Shown: in pieces, positions 1-6,745 of the stretch
Numbering within the stretch: position 1 is the stretch's first letter
Layout of the letters: each line of letters begins with the position of its first letter
DNA from: Kiritimatiellia bacterium
Lineage (GTDB): Bacteria; Verrucomicrobiota; Kiritimatiellia; RFP12; UBA1067
Assembly: GCA_017405115.1 (NCBI GenBank)
Contig: JAFRBA010000130.1
Span: forward strand, 1-12,610
Direction: 5' to 3'
DNA: 12,610 nucleotides
Translations under genes and position numbers: made by a program
The notes under the pieces: generated by a model
Told to the model about the DNA's origin: nothing
The model's input: the letters and a program-made list of their open reading frames with translations, nothing else
The model's database searches: none

Positions 1-442
1 AGGTACGGCGCCTGCGGAAGAGCCGCCCGAACTCCTCCTTGAACGTCTTCACGAACTGGCTCAGGTCGTGCATACGCGCGCGAAGTTTGTCCAGCTCGGA
101 CTCCGCCGCCACCGCGCCGCCGCTTTCGCGGAGGCTCCCGAGCCGCGCCTCGAGCCGAGCCCGGGCCTTCCCGCCCATGAGCGCGCCGTACCGGCGCAGC
201 ACCTCCCCCTCGGGGACTGTCCCCGCGTGGAACGGCACCTGGACGACTATGTGGAAGTGGTTGTCCAGAAGGGCGAACGCCCCCACGTTCACCCCGCTGA
301 ACTCCGCCGCGCGCTCCAGCGCGTCGAGCATGTCGTCCTTGACGCCCGCGCCGGCGAGCAGCATCTGCCTGCCGGAAACCCGCGAGGTGACGTGGTGCAG
401 CGCGTCGCGGTCCGTGAACTTGATCCTCCTTGTCCTTGCCAT
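1..442 (-). CDS. REP-associated tyrosine transposase (RAYT), N-terminal part, runs off left edge
   Basis: Reading leftward from ATG at 442-440, an uninterrupted frame of 147 codons runs off the window, so the C-terminus is missing. It begins MARTRRIKFTDRDALHHVTS, the usual opening of IS200-like/RAYT proteins, which cut and join single-stranded REP hairpins. The HUH motif is clear: DNHFHIVV at residues 60-67, with metal-binding H62 and H64. The later helix reads LSQFVKTFKEEFGRLF (residues 127-142); a phenylalanine (F138) sits roughly where I expect the nucleophilic tyrosine, so the catalytic residue may lie elsewhere or beyond the edge. AGGAGA lies about 8 bases before the ATG and fixes the start. 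The gene is much richer in G+C than the rest of the window. Its own frame contains one REP core (212-224), encoding G74-T75-V76-P77. Family assignment is confident; activity is not. Confidence 0.88.
   Translation of the reverse strand, partial: MARTRRIKFTDRDALHHVTSRVSGRQMLLAGAGVKDDMLDALERAAEFSGVNVGAFALLDNHFHIVVQVPFHAGTVPEGEVLRRYGALMGGKARARLEARLGSLRESGGAVAAESELDKLRARMHDLSQFVKTFKEEFGRLFRRRRT
212..224 (+). repeat. REP core palindrome inside the RAYT reading frame
   Basis: GGGGACTGTCCCC matches the array copies exactly. It is an interrupted palindrome with 6-base arms GGGGAC/GTCCCC around one central T, so a strand can be oriented by its middle base. This copy lies within the transposase coding region and is translated as Gly-Thr-Val-Pro on the minus strand. 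Confidence 0.85.
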
Positions 443-481
443 CTGGCTCTCTCCTTTCGCTTGTGGTTGTGTTCGCCCGGC

Positions 482-494
482 GGGGACAGTCCCC
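482..494 (-). repeat. REP core palindrome, inverted, upstream of RAYT
   Basis: GGGGACAGTCCCC is the reverse complement of the other copies, so this one points the opposite way. It falls about 40 bases before the transposase start, between the proposed promoter and the ribosome binding site, where a hairpin in DNA or RNA could affect transposase expression. The flanks (GGC before, GCGGG after) differ from those of the array units. Confidence 0.8.
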
Positions 495-507
495 GCGGGA
501 CGTGAGC

Positions 508-516
508 ATAATACCA
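508..516 (-). promoter_or_regulatory. Possible extended -10 promoter for the RAYT gene
   Basis: On the minus strand the sequence reads TGGTATTAT (516 down to 508), a TGn extended -10 element followed by a good -10 hexamer. I see no convincing -35, as expected for an extended -10 promoter. Transcription would begin near 501. The leader would then be about 60 bases long and carry the inverted REP copy at 482-494 ahead of the transposase ribosome binding site. Confidence 0.35.
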
Positions 517-558
517 CAACTTTGGGAGAGAATTATTTCCGTACGATTAGCACCACGG

Positions 559-676
559 AGGGACTGTCCCCGGTTGGAACGAGGGGGAAACGAGGGGGAC
601 TGTCCCCAGATGTTTTCGGTTGAAGCGAGGGGACTGTCCCCAACATGCGGGGGGACAAACGAGGGGGACTGTCCCC
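559..676 (+). repeat. Tandem array of four REP units, period about 35 bp
   Basis: Cores lie at 559-571 (first base A instead of G), 595-607, 629-641 and 664-676, all in the same orientation, with start-to-start steps of 36, 34 and 35 bases. Shared flanks make the unit longer than the palindrome: GAGG or CGAGGG usually precedes the core, and AGATGTTTTCGG or AGTTGTTTTGAGG follows two of them. A lone half copy (GGGGAC) sits at 651-656. The arrangement fits REP/REPtron elements next to their RAYT gene. Such elements can be substrates of the enzyme and can affect transcription ends or mRNA stability. No gene is seen in this stretch. Confidence 0.85.
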
Positions 677-768
677 AGTTGTTTTGAGGCGGCTGGCGCA
701 TGTTTGTCGAGCGAAGAGAACTGCGATGCAGCCGCTAGGACGGAGCCATAGTGCGAAAAAAGTTCATG

Positions 769-817
769 TTTCCAAACATTGGAAACACGGTCTGACCGAT
801 TTTCTAATGTTTGGGCA
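769..817 (+). repeat. Pair of TTTCCAA/TTGGAAA inverted-repeat elements in opposite orientation
   Basis: At 769-785 the sequence TTTCCAAACATTGGAAA has perfect 7-base arms around ACA. At 801-817 a diverged copy in reverse orientation reads TTTCTAATGTTTGGGCA, keeping the TGT centre expected of the reverse complement. The pair lies just upstream of the rightward promoter, so it could be an operator or an interspersed repeat. The sequence alone does not decide. The stretch 677-768 shows nothing I can name. Confidence 0.55.
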
Positions 818-824
818 ACCCCCG

Positions 825-853
825 TTGCCGACTTAGCGGATATTTGCTACAAT
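825..853 (+). promoter_or_regulatory. Sigma-70-like promoter for the leader and defence operon
   Basis: TTGCCG at 825-830 and TACAAT at 848-853 are separated by exactly 17 bases, a good match to TTGACA-N17-TATAAT. The start of transcription would be near 860. The promoter faces the Z1/type III operon and leaves a leader of about 290 bases before the first likely start codon. The TTTCCAA inverted repeats end 7 bases upstream of the -35. Confidence 0.6.
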
Positions 854-870
854 ACCAATCGTTGACGAGG

Positions 871-1071
871 GGCGAGAAATCGCCTTGTTGCCAGCCAAAT
901 CTCAGGGAGAAACGGGAGAGAAAACCCGCGGACACTGGGGTGGGTGCGCCGTTCTACAGAAATACTTCCACATTTCAAGACGCAAGCGGCACATGGGTAA
1001 ATTATGCCCTTACACAGGGCGTATTCTGCCCTGTGCATTTGCGTCTGCCTGTGGAAGGGCTACTGTAGAGT
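871..1071 (+). ncRNA. Candidate structured leader RNA or small RNA upstream of the Z1 gene
   Basis: Just after the predicted transcription start, GGCGA/TCGCC (871-875/880-884) forms a 5-bp hairpin with a GAAA tetraloop. A larger structure follows: stem P1 TCTACAG 953-959 with 1063-1069; P2 CTTCCACA 965-972 with 1050-1057; P3 AGACGCAA 978-985 with 1039-1046. The enclosed segment carries a weak hairpin GGGTA/TGCCC (995-999/1005-1009) and a strong one CACAGGGC/GCCCTGTG (1013-1020/1028-1035). Every listed Watson-Crick pair in P1-P3 is intact. An alternative pairing, AGGGCGTA 1016-1023 with TACGCCCT 1089-1096, would break the last hairpin and is followed by CTTTT, so a switch is conceivable. I do not recognise a known riboswitch, 6S, SRP or RNase P signature. 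No convincing coding frame covers this stretch. Confidence 0.5.
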
Positions 1072-1153
1072 GTATGGGGAGTCACAGGTACGCCCTCTTT
1101 TCATGCACGGAATCCTCCGGCGGCAGTTCGGGCGCGAGGCTGCTGCAGCGACA

Positions 1154-4100
1154 ATGGGATTCTACGAGAAGTACATCGAGACGGTCACGAAGAATGATTT
1201 GCGTACGCGCAATTCGGTTGACGTCATCATTGGGCGCATTGACGAACTGCTGGAGGATCGTCCCGACGGACGGCTTTCTGGCCTTGTGGTCGGGCGTGTG
1301 CAGTCCGGCAAGACGCGAAATTACGTCGGCCTTGCGCTAAAGGCGGCGGAAGCGGGTTGGAACGTAATCATAGTTCTTACGAGCTGCAACACCGCGCTTG
1401 CCGCTCAGACTGAGAAGCGCATGAAGCGGGATTTTGCGAAGTCGGGGGTCGGGAAGCGCCATGCGTTTCGTCTGAATCTGCTTGAGAATGTGTATAACGA
1501 AGATGCTTCTGAATTGGCTGAACCTGGTTATTTTTATTGGGGTGTGGCCATGAAGGAGAAACGGTCGCTAGAGCGAATTGTTGAATGGCTTGACCACAAA
1601 GACAACAAAAAGTACGTCCCGCTCATGAAGGTGCTGGTGATTGACGACGAGGCGGACAACGCTTCGCAGAACTCAAACGCCGGATCGGACGACGAGGGAA
1701 AGCGGCTTGCGAAAGCGGAGAAGACCGTCGAGGACGTCGCCAACGCAATCCGCGAATGCAAGGAAGAGCCGTTTGACGCCTTGGCGGACTGGGTGGAACG
1801 TCTCGTAGATATGGATATGCCGGACGAAGCGGCGGAGACGCCGGAGGCGGAGGCATTCAAAAACTTGAAAGAGGTTCTCAACGGAAAGAACACGGAAAAC
1901 GCGGTGTTTGGCGCAGTTCTCGACAATGCCGTCGTGAGGCAGATTCTTGGTCTTGACCAGCCAGTGGACGAGGATGAGGGCGAGTATGGCGAGAAGCTGG
2001 ACAGGATGGCGCGGCGATACTTCAATGGCAAGTCAGGCACACGTTCCGCAAAAGGCTTTGCAAAGCTGCTGAAGTCCGTCTTCCAGATTGTCGAGGATCG
2101 CAGCACCATAAACAAGAAGATTCTCTCGATAATCGACAGGGCGGACGAAAAGGCCGCCGACTACACATTCCCCTTCGCCAAGTGCGCCTACGTCGCCTAC
2201 ACCGCGACTCCGTATTCATGTATCCTCAACGAACGTCCCGACCAGACGAAGATGTACCCCGACTTCATCTATTCGTTGGAGAAGTCGCCAAACTACTTCG
2301 GTCTTGACGAGATATTCGGGCGCAATGTTGACAGCGCAATTCCTAACATGGACATCGTCCGCTCCATAACGGACAAGGAGGAAGATGCCGTCGTCAGGCG
2401 TCTTCAGGGACTAAAGCCCAAGAAGGACGAGACAAAGCAGCTGAAGAAAGTCGAGGACGACCTGACGTGCATTACGGACAGGTTTCAGCCGTTTGTTTGG
2501 GAGAGCCTGAAGGAAGCTGTTGCATGGGCGTTCTGCTGCGCGGCAGCAAGGCGTTGGCGACGAATCAAGAAGATCGAGCCCAAAATCAAGGGCGACAAAG
2601 ATTTGTCTGATGACGAGCGCCAAGAGAAGCTTCGGGACACCGCCGATCGCTGGACGACGATGCTCTTCAACATATCGCAAAAGCAGTCCGTCCATGACGA
2701 GACGCAGAAGATTTTGGAGAGGCACGTCAAATGGTGGCGAAAGGACGACAAGTCGCGAGCGGCGTTCTCGGAGTGCTGCAAAGCGCTCTGGGAGCGGGAG
2801 ACTGCCCGTTTTGGCGTCGGGCAGTTCGGGGAGCAGGTTGACGGCGGACGCGTTGGGGACGACAAGTACGGCGAGATTGCCCCTGCGCCGTCATGGGATG
2901 AAATCTCGGAGCATTTCGACTATTTCCTGAAGGACGATGGCGCCAACTACGACGTCCTGGTAATCAACTGCAAGGTCTCTGAGAACCAGGAGTACTACAC
3001 GCAGTCCTCGATAAACAAGAAGGGCAAAATCGACGGTGACCACCTCTGGTTCATCTGCGGCGGCAACACGATTGGGCGAGGCCTGACGCTTGAGGGGCTT
3101 GTATCAAGCTATTTCGACCGCGTGAAGACGAAGTCTGTTGCTGTTGACACCATGACGCAGATGGGGCGTTGGTTCGGCTATCGCATCGGCTACGAGCTTT
3201 TGCCGCGTGTGTGGATGACTCCTTACTGCGTAAAGGCGTTCAAGGAGACCGCTGTCATCGAGTACGAAATGCATAAGAGCATGGCGGAGAACTTCGCAAA
3301 CAAGGCGTCTCCGCGTGACGAGGCCGCATATCAGCAAGTGTATTGCTGCGGGCGGCGTCTTTCCGGACGAGACCACGCGAAACGCATGCACGATACTGGC
3401 GTCGGCACGTACGCCTCGACCAAGGAAATCTCCGTTGTGCGTGAAGACCTGGAGAAGATCGTCGAACGTACGCGGCGTTTCTTCGCCGACATTGCGGGTT
3501 ATGTCTCGACGGATCGTGTGTGCGAGGAGGATGGCGTTGCGGATTGCGGTTCCGGCCCGAAGATTCCACACATGTACGCGAAGGTTCCGCTATGGCGCGG
3601 CGTCGCATGTGGAACGATCAAGGAATACGTGCGGGATGTCATTGTCAATTCGCCGGAGGAGTCGCGAAAGATACTGCATGGTCTTCTTCGCGAAGTCGAG
3701 AACGACAAGAGCGGCAGAAGCGGTCTCTGGGACGTTGTGCTTGCGGAACCGCAGTACGACGCCTATAAGAGCACGAAGATTCCACCATACGACATTGGCG
3801 CATGGCGAAAGGCTTCGGTCGGGACGCCGCCGGCAACCGCGTGTGCCAATGGGATTGCGCGCTATGGTTCGCCTTTTGTACACATTCCGTTCTATGCAAA
3901 CATACCGACGAAATATCTTACGGCGGTTGACTATGAAAATCTCAGGGCACTTCACAACAATAAAGCAGGAAGCGTCATTGCACAGGCGATTACGACCAAG
4001 ATGGGAACCGAAAAATGGCCGAGTTTCTCCGAAGATCTTGTGCCGTATCTTGGCGACGGCATTGACATCGATAATGTAAACGAGCGCATAGATGCTTTTC

Positions 4101-4930
4101 TGGAGCAGTACGACCCATTGCCTCGCGATGGGGAAGAAGGGCAGAACGTGCCTGATCGTGAGCCGATGCCGGAGGTAATGCGTTCGTTCCTGAACAACAG
4201 GAGCAACGAATACCGCAACCGGTCAAGCTCGCGTTACATGGAGACTGTGCATAAGCGCGCAGGCGAGATGCGGCCCATGCTCCAGATATACCTGATCGAG
4301 CCTCCGCCAGAAGCCGATATTGGAGACATTCCGATTGTGGCCGTTTCGGTTTACTGGCCCGGACACGCCCCAGACAAATTCTATGCTATGACTACCAGCC
4401 TAAAGGCTCCAGTGCCACCGCCTCCCCCACGCAAGTTCGATGACACGGTAGAGGCGGTGTTGAAGGAGTGGGATTTTCCAATGGCGACGAAACGACTTCG
4501 GAACACGGTCATGGAGCGCCTTGGCCCAGGATGCACCGCTAATTTCTTTGACGCGCATATTGCGAAAATCCCCAAAGGACGGCAGTATGAGGCGGTAGAG
4601 GAACACAATGCCTACATGCCTGCTGGATGGGATAGCGCAACGCCTGTTGATACACGGCTTGCACTTGCGCTTGTAAAGGCGGCAATAGATTTAATACGCA
4701 AAGACAACAATCCGCACGAATCCAAAGAAGTGTTCGCGAAGATACTTGAAGACCCGAAGCTCGGCGACTTCTTCAGTGCTGGTAACCCAAACGACTTCGC
4801 CTATTTCAACAGCCTATTTGACGCGACCGAGGATGTGTTCTTAAACAAGTTGACTTCCGAAGATGTCCTAGCCGGAAATGGTGTCAAGGTCGTCAAACGC
4901 CGTCCGATAACATGGCAGTATCAGGGATAA
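1154..4930 (+). CDS. Z1-domain SF2-type ATPase / putative endonuclease
   Basis: A 1258-residue protein starting MGFYEKYIETVTKNDLRTRN. It has a P-loop GRVQSGKT (47-54), a Walker B/DEAD-like IDDEAD (163-168), a TATP motif near 350, and the Z1 signature: GGNTIGRGLTLEGL (about 635-648), then DTMTQMGRWFGYR (665-677). Z1 proteins (Pfam PF10593) are predicted nucleic-acid-dependent ATPases linked to restriction, known from clusters with MORC ATPases and methyltransferases. An acidic insertion of about 180 residues separates the DEAD and TATP motifs. The remaining 500-odd C-terminal residues match nothing I know. The start is uncertain: the frame is open back to 1004, but the upstream codons cover the predicted RNA fold and look non-coding. 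ATG 1154 has only a weak ribosome binding site (GAGG 14 bases away), and ATG 1103 is the alternative. It heads the operon, 102 bases before the methyltransferase. Confidence 0.85.
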   Translation: MGFYEKYIETVTKNDLRTRNSVDVIIGRIDELLEDRPDGRLSGLVVGRVQSGKTRNYVGLALKAAEAGWNVIIVLTSCNTALAAQTEKRMKRDFAKSGVGKRHAFRLNLLENVYNEDASELAEPGYFYWGVAMKEKRSLERIVEWLDHKDNKKYVPLMKVLVIDDEADNASQNSNAGSDDEGKRLAKAEKTVEDVANAIRECKEEPFDALADWVERLVDMDMPDEAAETPEAEAFKNLKEVLNGKNTENAVFGAVLDNAVVRQILGLDQPVDEDEGEYGEKLDRMARRYFNGKSGTRSAKGFAKLLKSVFQIVEDRSTINKKILSIIDRADEKAADYTFPFAKCAYVAYTATPYSCILNERPDQTKMYPDFIYSLEKSPNYFGLDEIFGRNVDSAIPNMDIVRSITDKEEDAVVRRLQGLKPKKDETKQLKKVEDDLTCITDRFQPFVWESLKEAVAWAFCCAAARRWRRIKKIEPKIKGDKDLSDDERQEKLRDTADRWTTMLFNISQKQSVHDETQKILERHVKWWRKDDKSRAAFSECCKALWERETARFGVGQFGEQVDGGRVGDDKYGEIAPAPSWDEISEHFDYFLKDDGANYDVLVINCKVSENQEYYTQSSINKKGKIDGDHLWFICGGNTIGRGLTLEGLVSSYFDRVKTKSVAVDTMTQMGRWFGYRIGYELLPRVWMTPYCVKAFKETAVIEYEMHKSMAENFANKASPRDEAAYQQVYCCGRRLSGRDHAKRMHDTGVGTYASTKEISVVREDLEKIVERTRRFFADIAGYVSTDRVCEEDGVADCGSGPKIPHMYAKVPLWRGVACGTIKEYVRDVIVNSPEESRKILHGLLREVENDKSGRSGLWDVVLAEPQYDAYKSTKIPPYDIGAWRKASVGTPPATACANGIARYGSPFVHIPFYANIPTKYLTAVDYENLRALHNNKAGSVIAQAITTKMGTEKWPSFSEDLVPYLGDGIDIDNVNERIDAFLEQYDPLPRDGEEGQNVPDREPMPEVMRSFLNNRSNEYRNRSSSRYMETVHKRAGEMRPMLQIYLIEPPPEADIGDIPIVAVSVYWPGHAPDKFYAMTTSLKAPVPPPPPRKFDDTVEAVLKEWDFPMATKRLRNTVMERLGPGCTANFFDAHIAKIPKGRQYEAVEEHNAYMPAGWDSATPVDTRLALALVKAAIDLIRKDNNPHESKEVFAKILEDPKLGDFFSAGNPNDFAYFNSLFDATEDVFLNKLTSEDVLAGNGVKVVKRRPITWQYQG

Positions 4931-4968
4931 GAATGGAACGGCTTGAACGATACGCCCTTGAAGGTGAA

Positions 4969-5006
4969 TGGTGCGATATGGGAAGTCGACTTCCCATATT
5001 GCACCA
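4969..5006 (+). promoter_or_regulatory. 38-bp near-perfect palindrome before the methyltransferase
   Basis: Two 19-base arms meet at GTCGAC (4985-4990) with no spacer. The left arm is TGGTGCGATATGGGAAGTC and the right arm is its reverse complement except at 4975/5000, where G faces T. In RNA this would be a G-U pair, so the hairpin survives. It lies in the 102-base gap between the Z1 stop and the methyltransferase start, ending 14 bases before the ribosome binding site AAGGA (5021-5025). It could be an operator for a dimeric regulator, an mRNA hairpin that sets the Z1-to-Mod ratio, or a copy of an interspersed palindromic element. No T-run follows, so it is not a standard terminator. Confidence 0.75.
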
Positions 5007-5032
5007 ACCGCAAGCGGAGAAAGGAATTGACG

Positions 5033-6745
5033 ATGTCTGAGAAGAAGCAGAAGCTTGAGCTGACTTGGATCGGCAAGGAGAAGCGGCCGAGGCTGGAGCC
5101 GAGGGTGCTGGTCGAGGATGCCGCGAAATCTCACCATGCCGCGACGCGGCGGCGCGACGGGAAGGACATATTCGACAACATGCTTATCCACGGCGACAAC
5201 CTTCTCGCGCTCAAGGCGTTGGAGCAGGAGTTCGCGGGAAAGGTAAAGTGCATCTACATCGATCCGCCATATAACACAGGTAGTGCTTTTGAGCACTATG
5301 ATGACGGTCTGGAGCACTCGATATGGCTTGGATTGATGAAATCAAGATTGGAGATTCTGCATCATTTACTTTCGGAGGACGGTGCAATTTTTGTCCACCT
5401 TGATGATAACGAATCAGACTATTGCAAAGTGCTGCTGGATGAAATTTTTGACAGGAAGAACTTCATGAATAGGATTACCATAGCAGCGAGATCGCCGTCA
5501 GCGTTTAGCGTGGTTAATCCAGGTCTGTTTGTTGCGGCAGAAAGTATTTTATATTACGCCAAGAATAGGAGTAGATATGCCGAGCATCACTTAAGGGTTG
5601 AACGAAGCGTTGACTATGCCTACGACAAATGGATAGTTGATTTTGATAAACCATGCGCAGAGTGGAAATTTTTGCCATTGCCCCTAGCGTATATGCAAGA
5701 GAGAAGTGGAATAATTAGCGAGACAAGTCCAATATCAGCGATCAAGAATTACAATAAATTCATAATCCGCAATGCCCAAAGGATTTGTCGTTTCACTGCC
5801 ATTAGTGATACTGGAGCGGGGCAACGCGTTTTGGATGCAAAAAAGAAATCGCTTGAAGATCCTTTAAAGATAGTCAAAGTTGATAGAGAGGGTTTAGATT
5901 CTATATACATTGTTGGAGGGCAACAGATTTCATTTTATTCAAAAAATATTGCCATGCTACAAGGACGAATGGTTCCAACGACAAAGGCGACTGACATTTG
6001 GACTGATATTGCGTGGGAAGGCATAGCCACTGAAGGTGGTGTTAAATTTAAGAAAAGCAAGAAGCCTGAACGCTTGATTGAACGTGTCCTTACCCTTGCC
6101 ACCAACCCCGGCGATTTGGTTCTCGATTCATTTCTTGGCTCGGGCACGACTGCGGCGGTGGCGCACAAGATGGGGCGGCGGTGGATTGGCGTGGAGCTTG
6201 GCGACCACTGCTACACGCACTGCAAGGTGCGGCTTGACAAAGTGATCGACGGCGAAGATCCGGGCGGCATAACGAAGGCTGTTGGCTGGAAGGGCGGCGG
6301 CGGGTATCGCTTCTACGAACTTGCGCCGACGTTCATTACGAAAGACCAGTGGGGGCAGGAGGTAATCAACCGCGACTACAATCCCGCGATGCTCGCGGAG
6401 GCCGTCTGCAAGCTGGAGGGCTATGTCTATTCGCCGAGCCAGGACGAATACTTCATCCACGGACACGCCACTGAAAAGGCGTTCATCTACGTTACGACCA
6501 ACTTCATGCGCAAGAAGAACCTCGCGGCGATCAGCGAGCGCCTTGGCGAAGGACGCCATCTGCTCATCTGCTGCAAGGCGTTCGACAAGGCAGCCGCCGG
6601 TGAGTTCGACAACCTGACTGTCAGGAAGATTCCAGACGCGGTGTTGAACAAATGCGAATGGGGGCATGACGACTACAGCCTCAACGTCGCCAATCTGCCG
6701 ATGGCGAAGGAAGAAGAGAAGATTGAGCAAATGGAGCTGCTGTAA
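5033..6745 (+). CDS. mod: Type III restriction-modification DNA methyltransferase subunit (Mod), N6-adenine, beta class
   Basis: A 570-residue SAM-dependent methyltransferase that would modify adenine in the system's recognition site and give the complex its sequence specificity. Catalytic motif IV DPPY is at 77-80, preceded by IHGDNLLAL (52-60). The SAM-binding motif DSFLGSGTT (365-373) comes after it, the beta-class order typical of type III Mod. Residues of about 81-345 hold the target recognition region. A C-terminal extension of about 150 residues follows GVELGD. ATG 5033 (MSEKKQKLEL) is chosen because AAGGA lies 7 bases upstream; an in-frame ATG at 4943 would translate the palindrome. 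The recognition region is AT-rich and uses AGA, AGG, ATA and TTA codons, unlike the ends of the gene, suggesting exchange of specificity by recombination. Its stop overlaps the Res start by one base. Confidence 0.92.
   Translation: MSEKKQKLELTWIGKEKRPRLEPRVLVEDAAKSHHAATRRRDGKDIFDNMLIHGDNLLALKALEQEFAGKVKCIYIDPPYNTGSAFEHYDDGLEHSIWLGLMKSRLEILHHLLSEDGAIFVHLDDNESDYCKVLLDEIFDRKNFMNRITIAARSPSAFSVVNPGLFVAAESILYYAKNRSRYAEHHLRVERSVDYAYDKWIVDFDKPCAEWKFLPLPLAYMQERSGIISETSPISAIKNYNKFIIRNAQRICRFTAISDTGAGQRVLDAKKKSLEDPLKIVKVDREGLDSIYIVGGQQISFYSKNIAMLQGRMVPTTKATDIWTDIAWEGIATEGGVKFKKSKKPERLIERVLTLATNPGDLVLDSFLGSGTTAAVAHKMGRRWIGVELGDHCYTHCKVRLDKVIDGEDPGGITKAVGWKGGGGYRFYELAPTFITKDQWGQEVINRDYNPAMLAEAVCKLEGYVYSPSQDEYFIHGHATEKAFIYVTTNFMRKKNLAAISERLGEGRHLLICCKAFDKAAAGEFDNLTVRKIPDAVLNKCEWGHDDYSLNVANLPMAKEEEKIEQMELL

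Noticed and set aside
559..676. CRISPR array.
   Set aside because: The conserved core is only 13 bp and palindromic, the intervening sequence is partly conserved, only four units exist, and no cas gene is near. A RAYT next door explains it better.
39..687. Rightward open frames over the transposase and REP region.
   Set aside because: They are antisense to a clear HUH transposase or made of translated REP palindromes, with no ribosome binding site or family resemblance.
978..1035. c-di-GMP-I riboswitch, suggested by GACGCAAG and CACAGGGC.
   Set aside because: The two motifs are in the wrong order and both are used in perfect stems, unlike the riboswitch core.
1057..1101. Intrinsic terminator in the leader ending at CTTTT.
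   Set aside because: The nearest stem (GGGC with GCCC) is 4 bp with a loop of about 30 bases, and the T-run is only four. It is too weak to call, though an alternative long-range pairing is noted.
1004..1153. Upstream extension of the Z1 reading frame (50 extra codons from ATG 1004).
   Set aside because: It crosses the stems of the predicted RNA fold, is rich in Cys/Tyr/Arg without any motif, and has no ribosome binding site. The first family-like residues begin at 1154.
860..1153. Retron non-coding RNA in the leader.
   Set aside because: No reverse transcriptase gene is present in the window and no matching a1/a2 end repeats were found.
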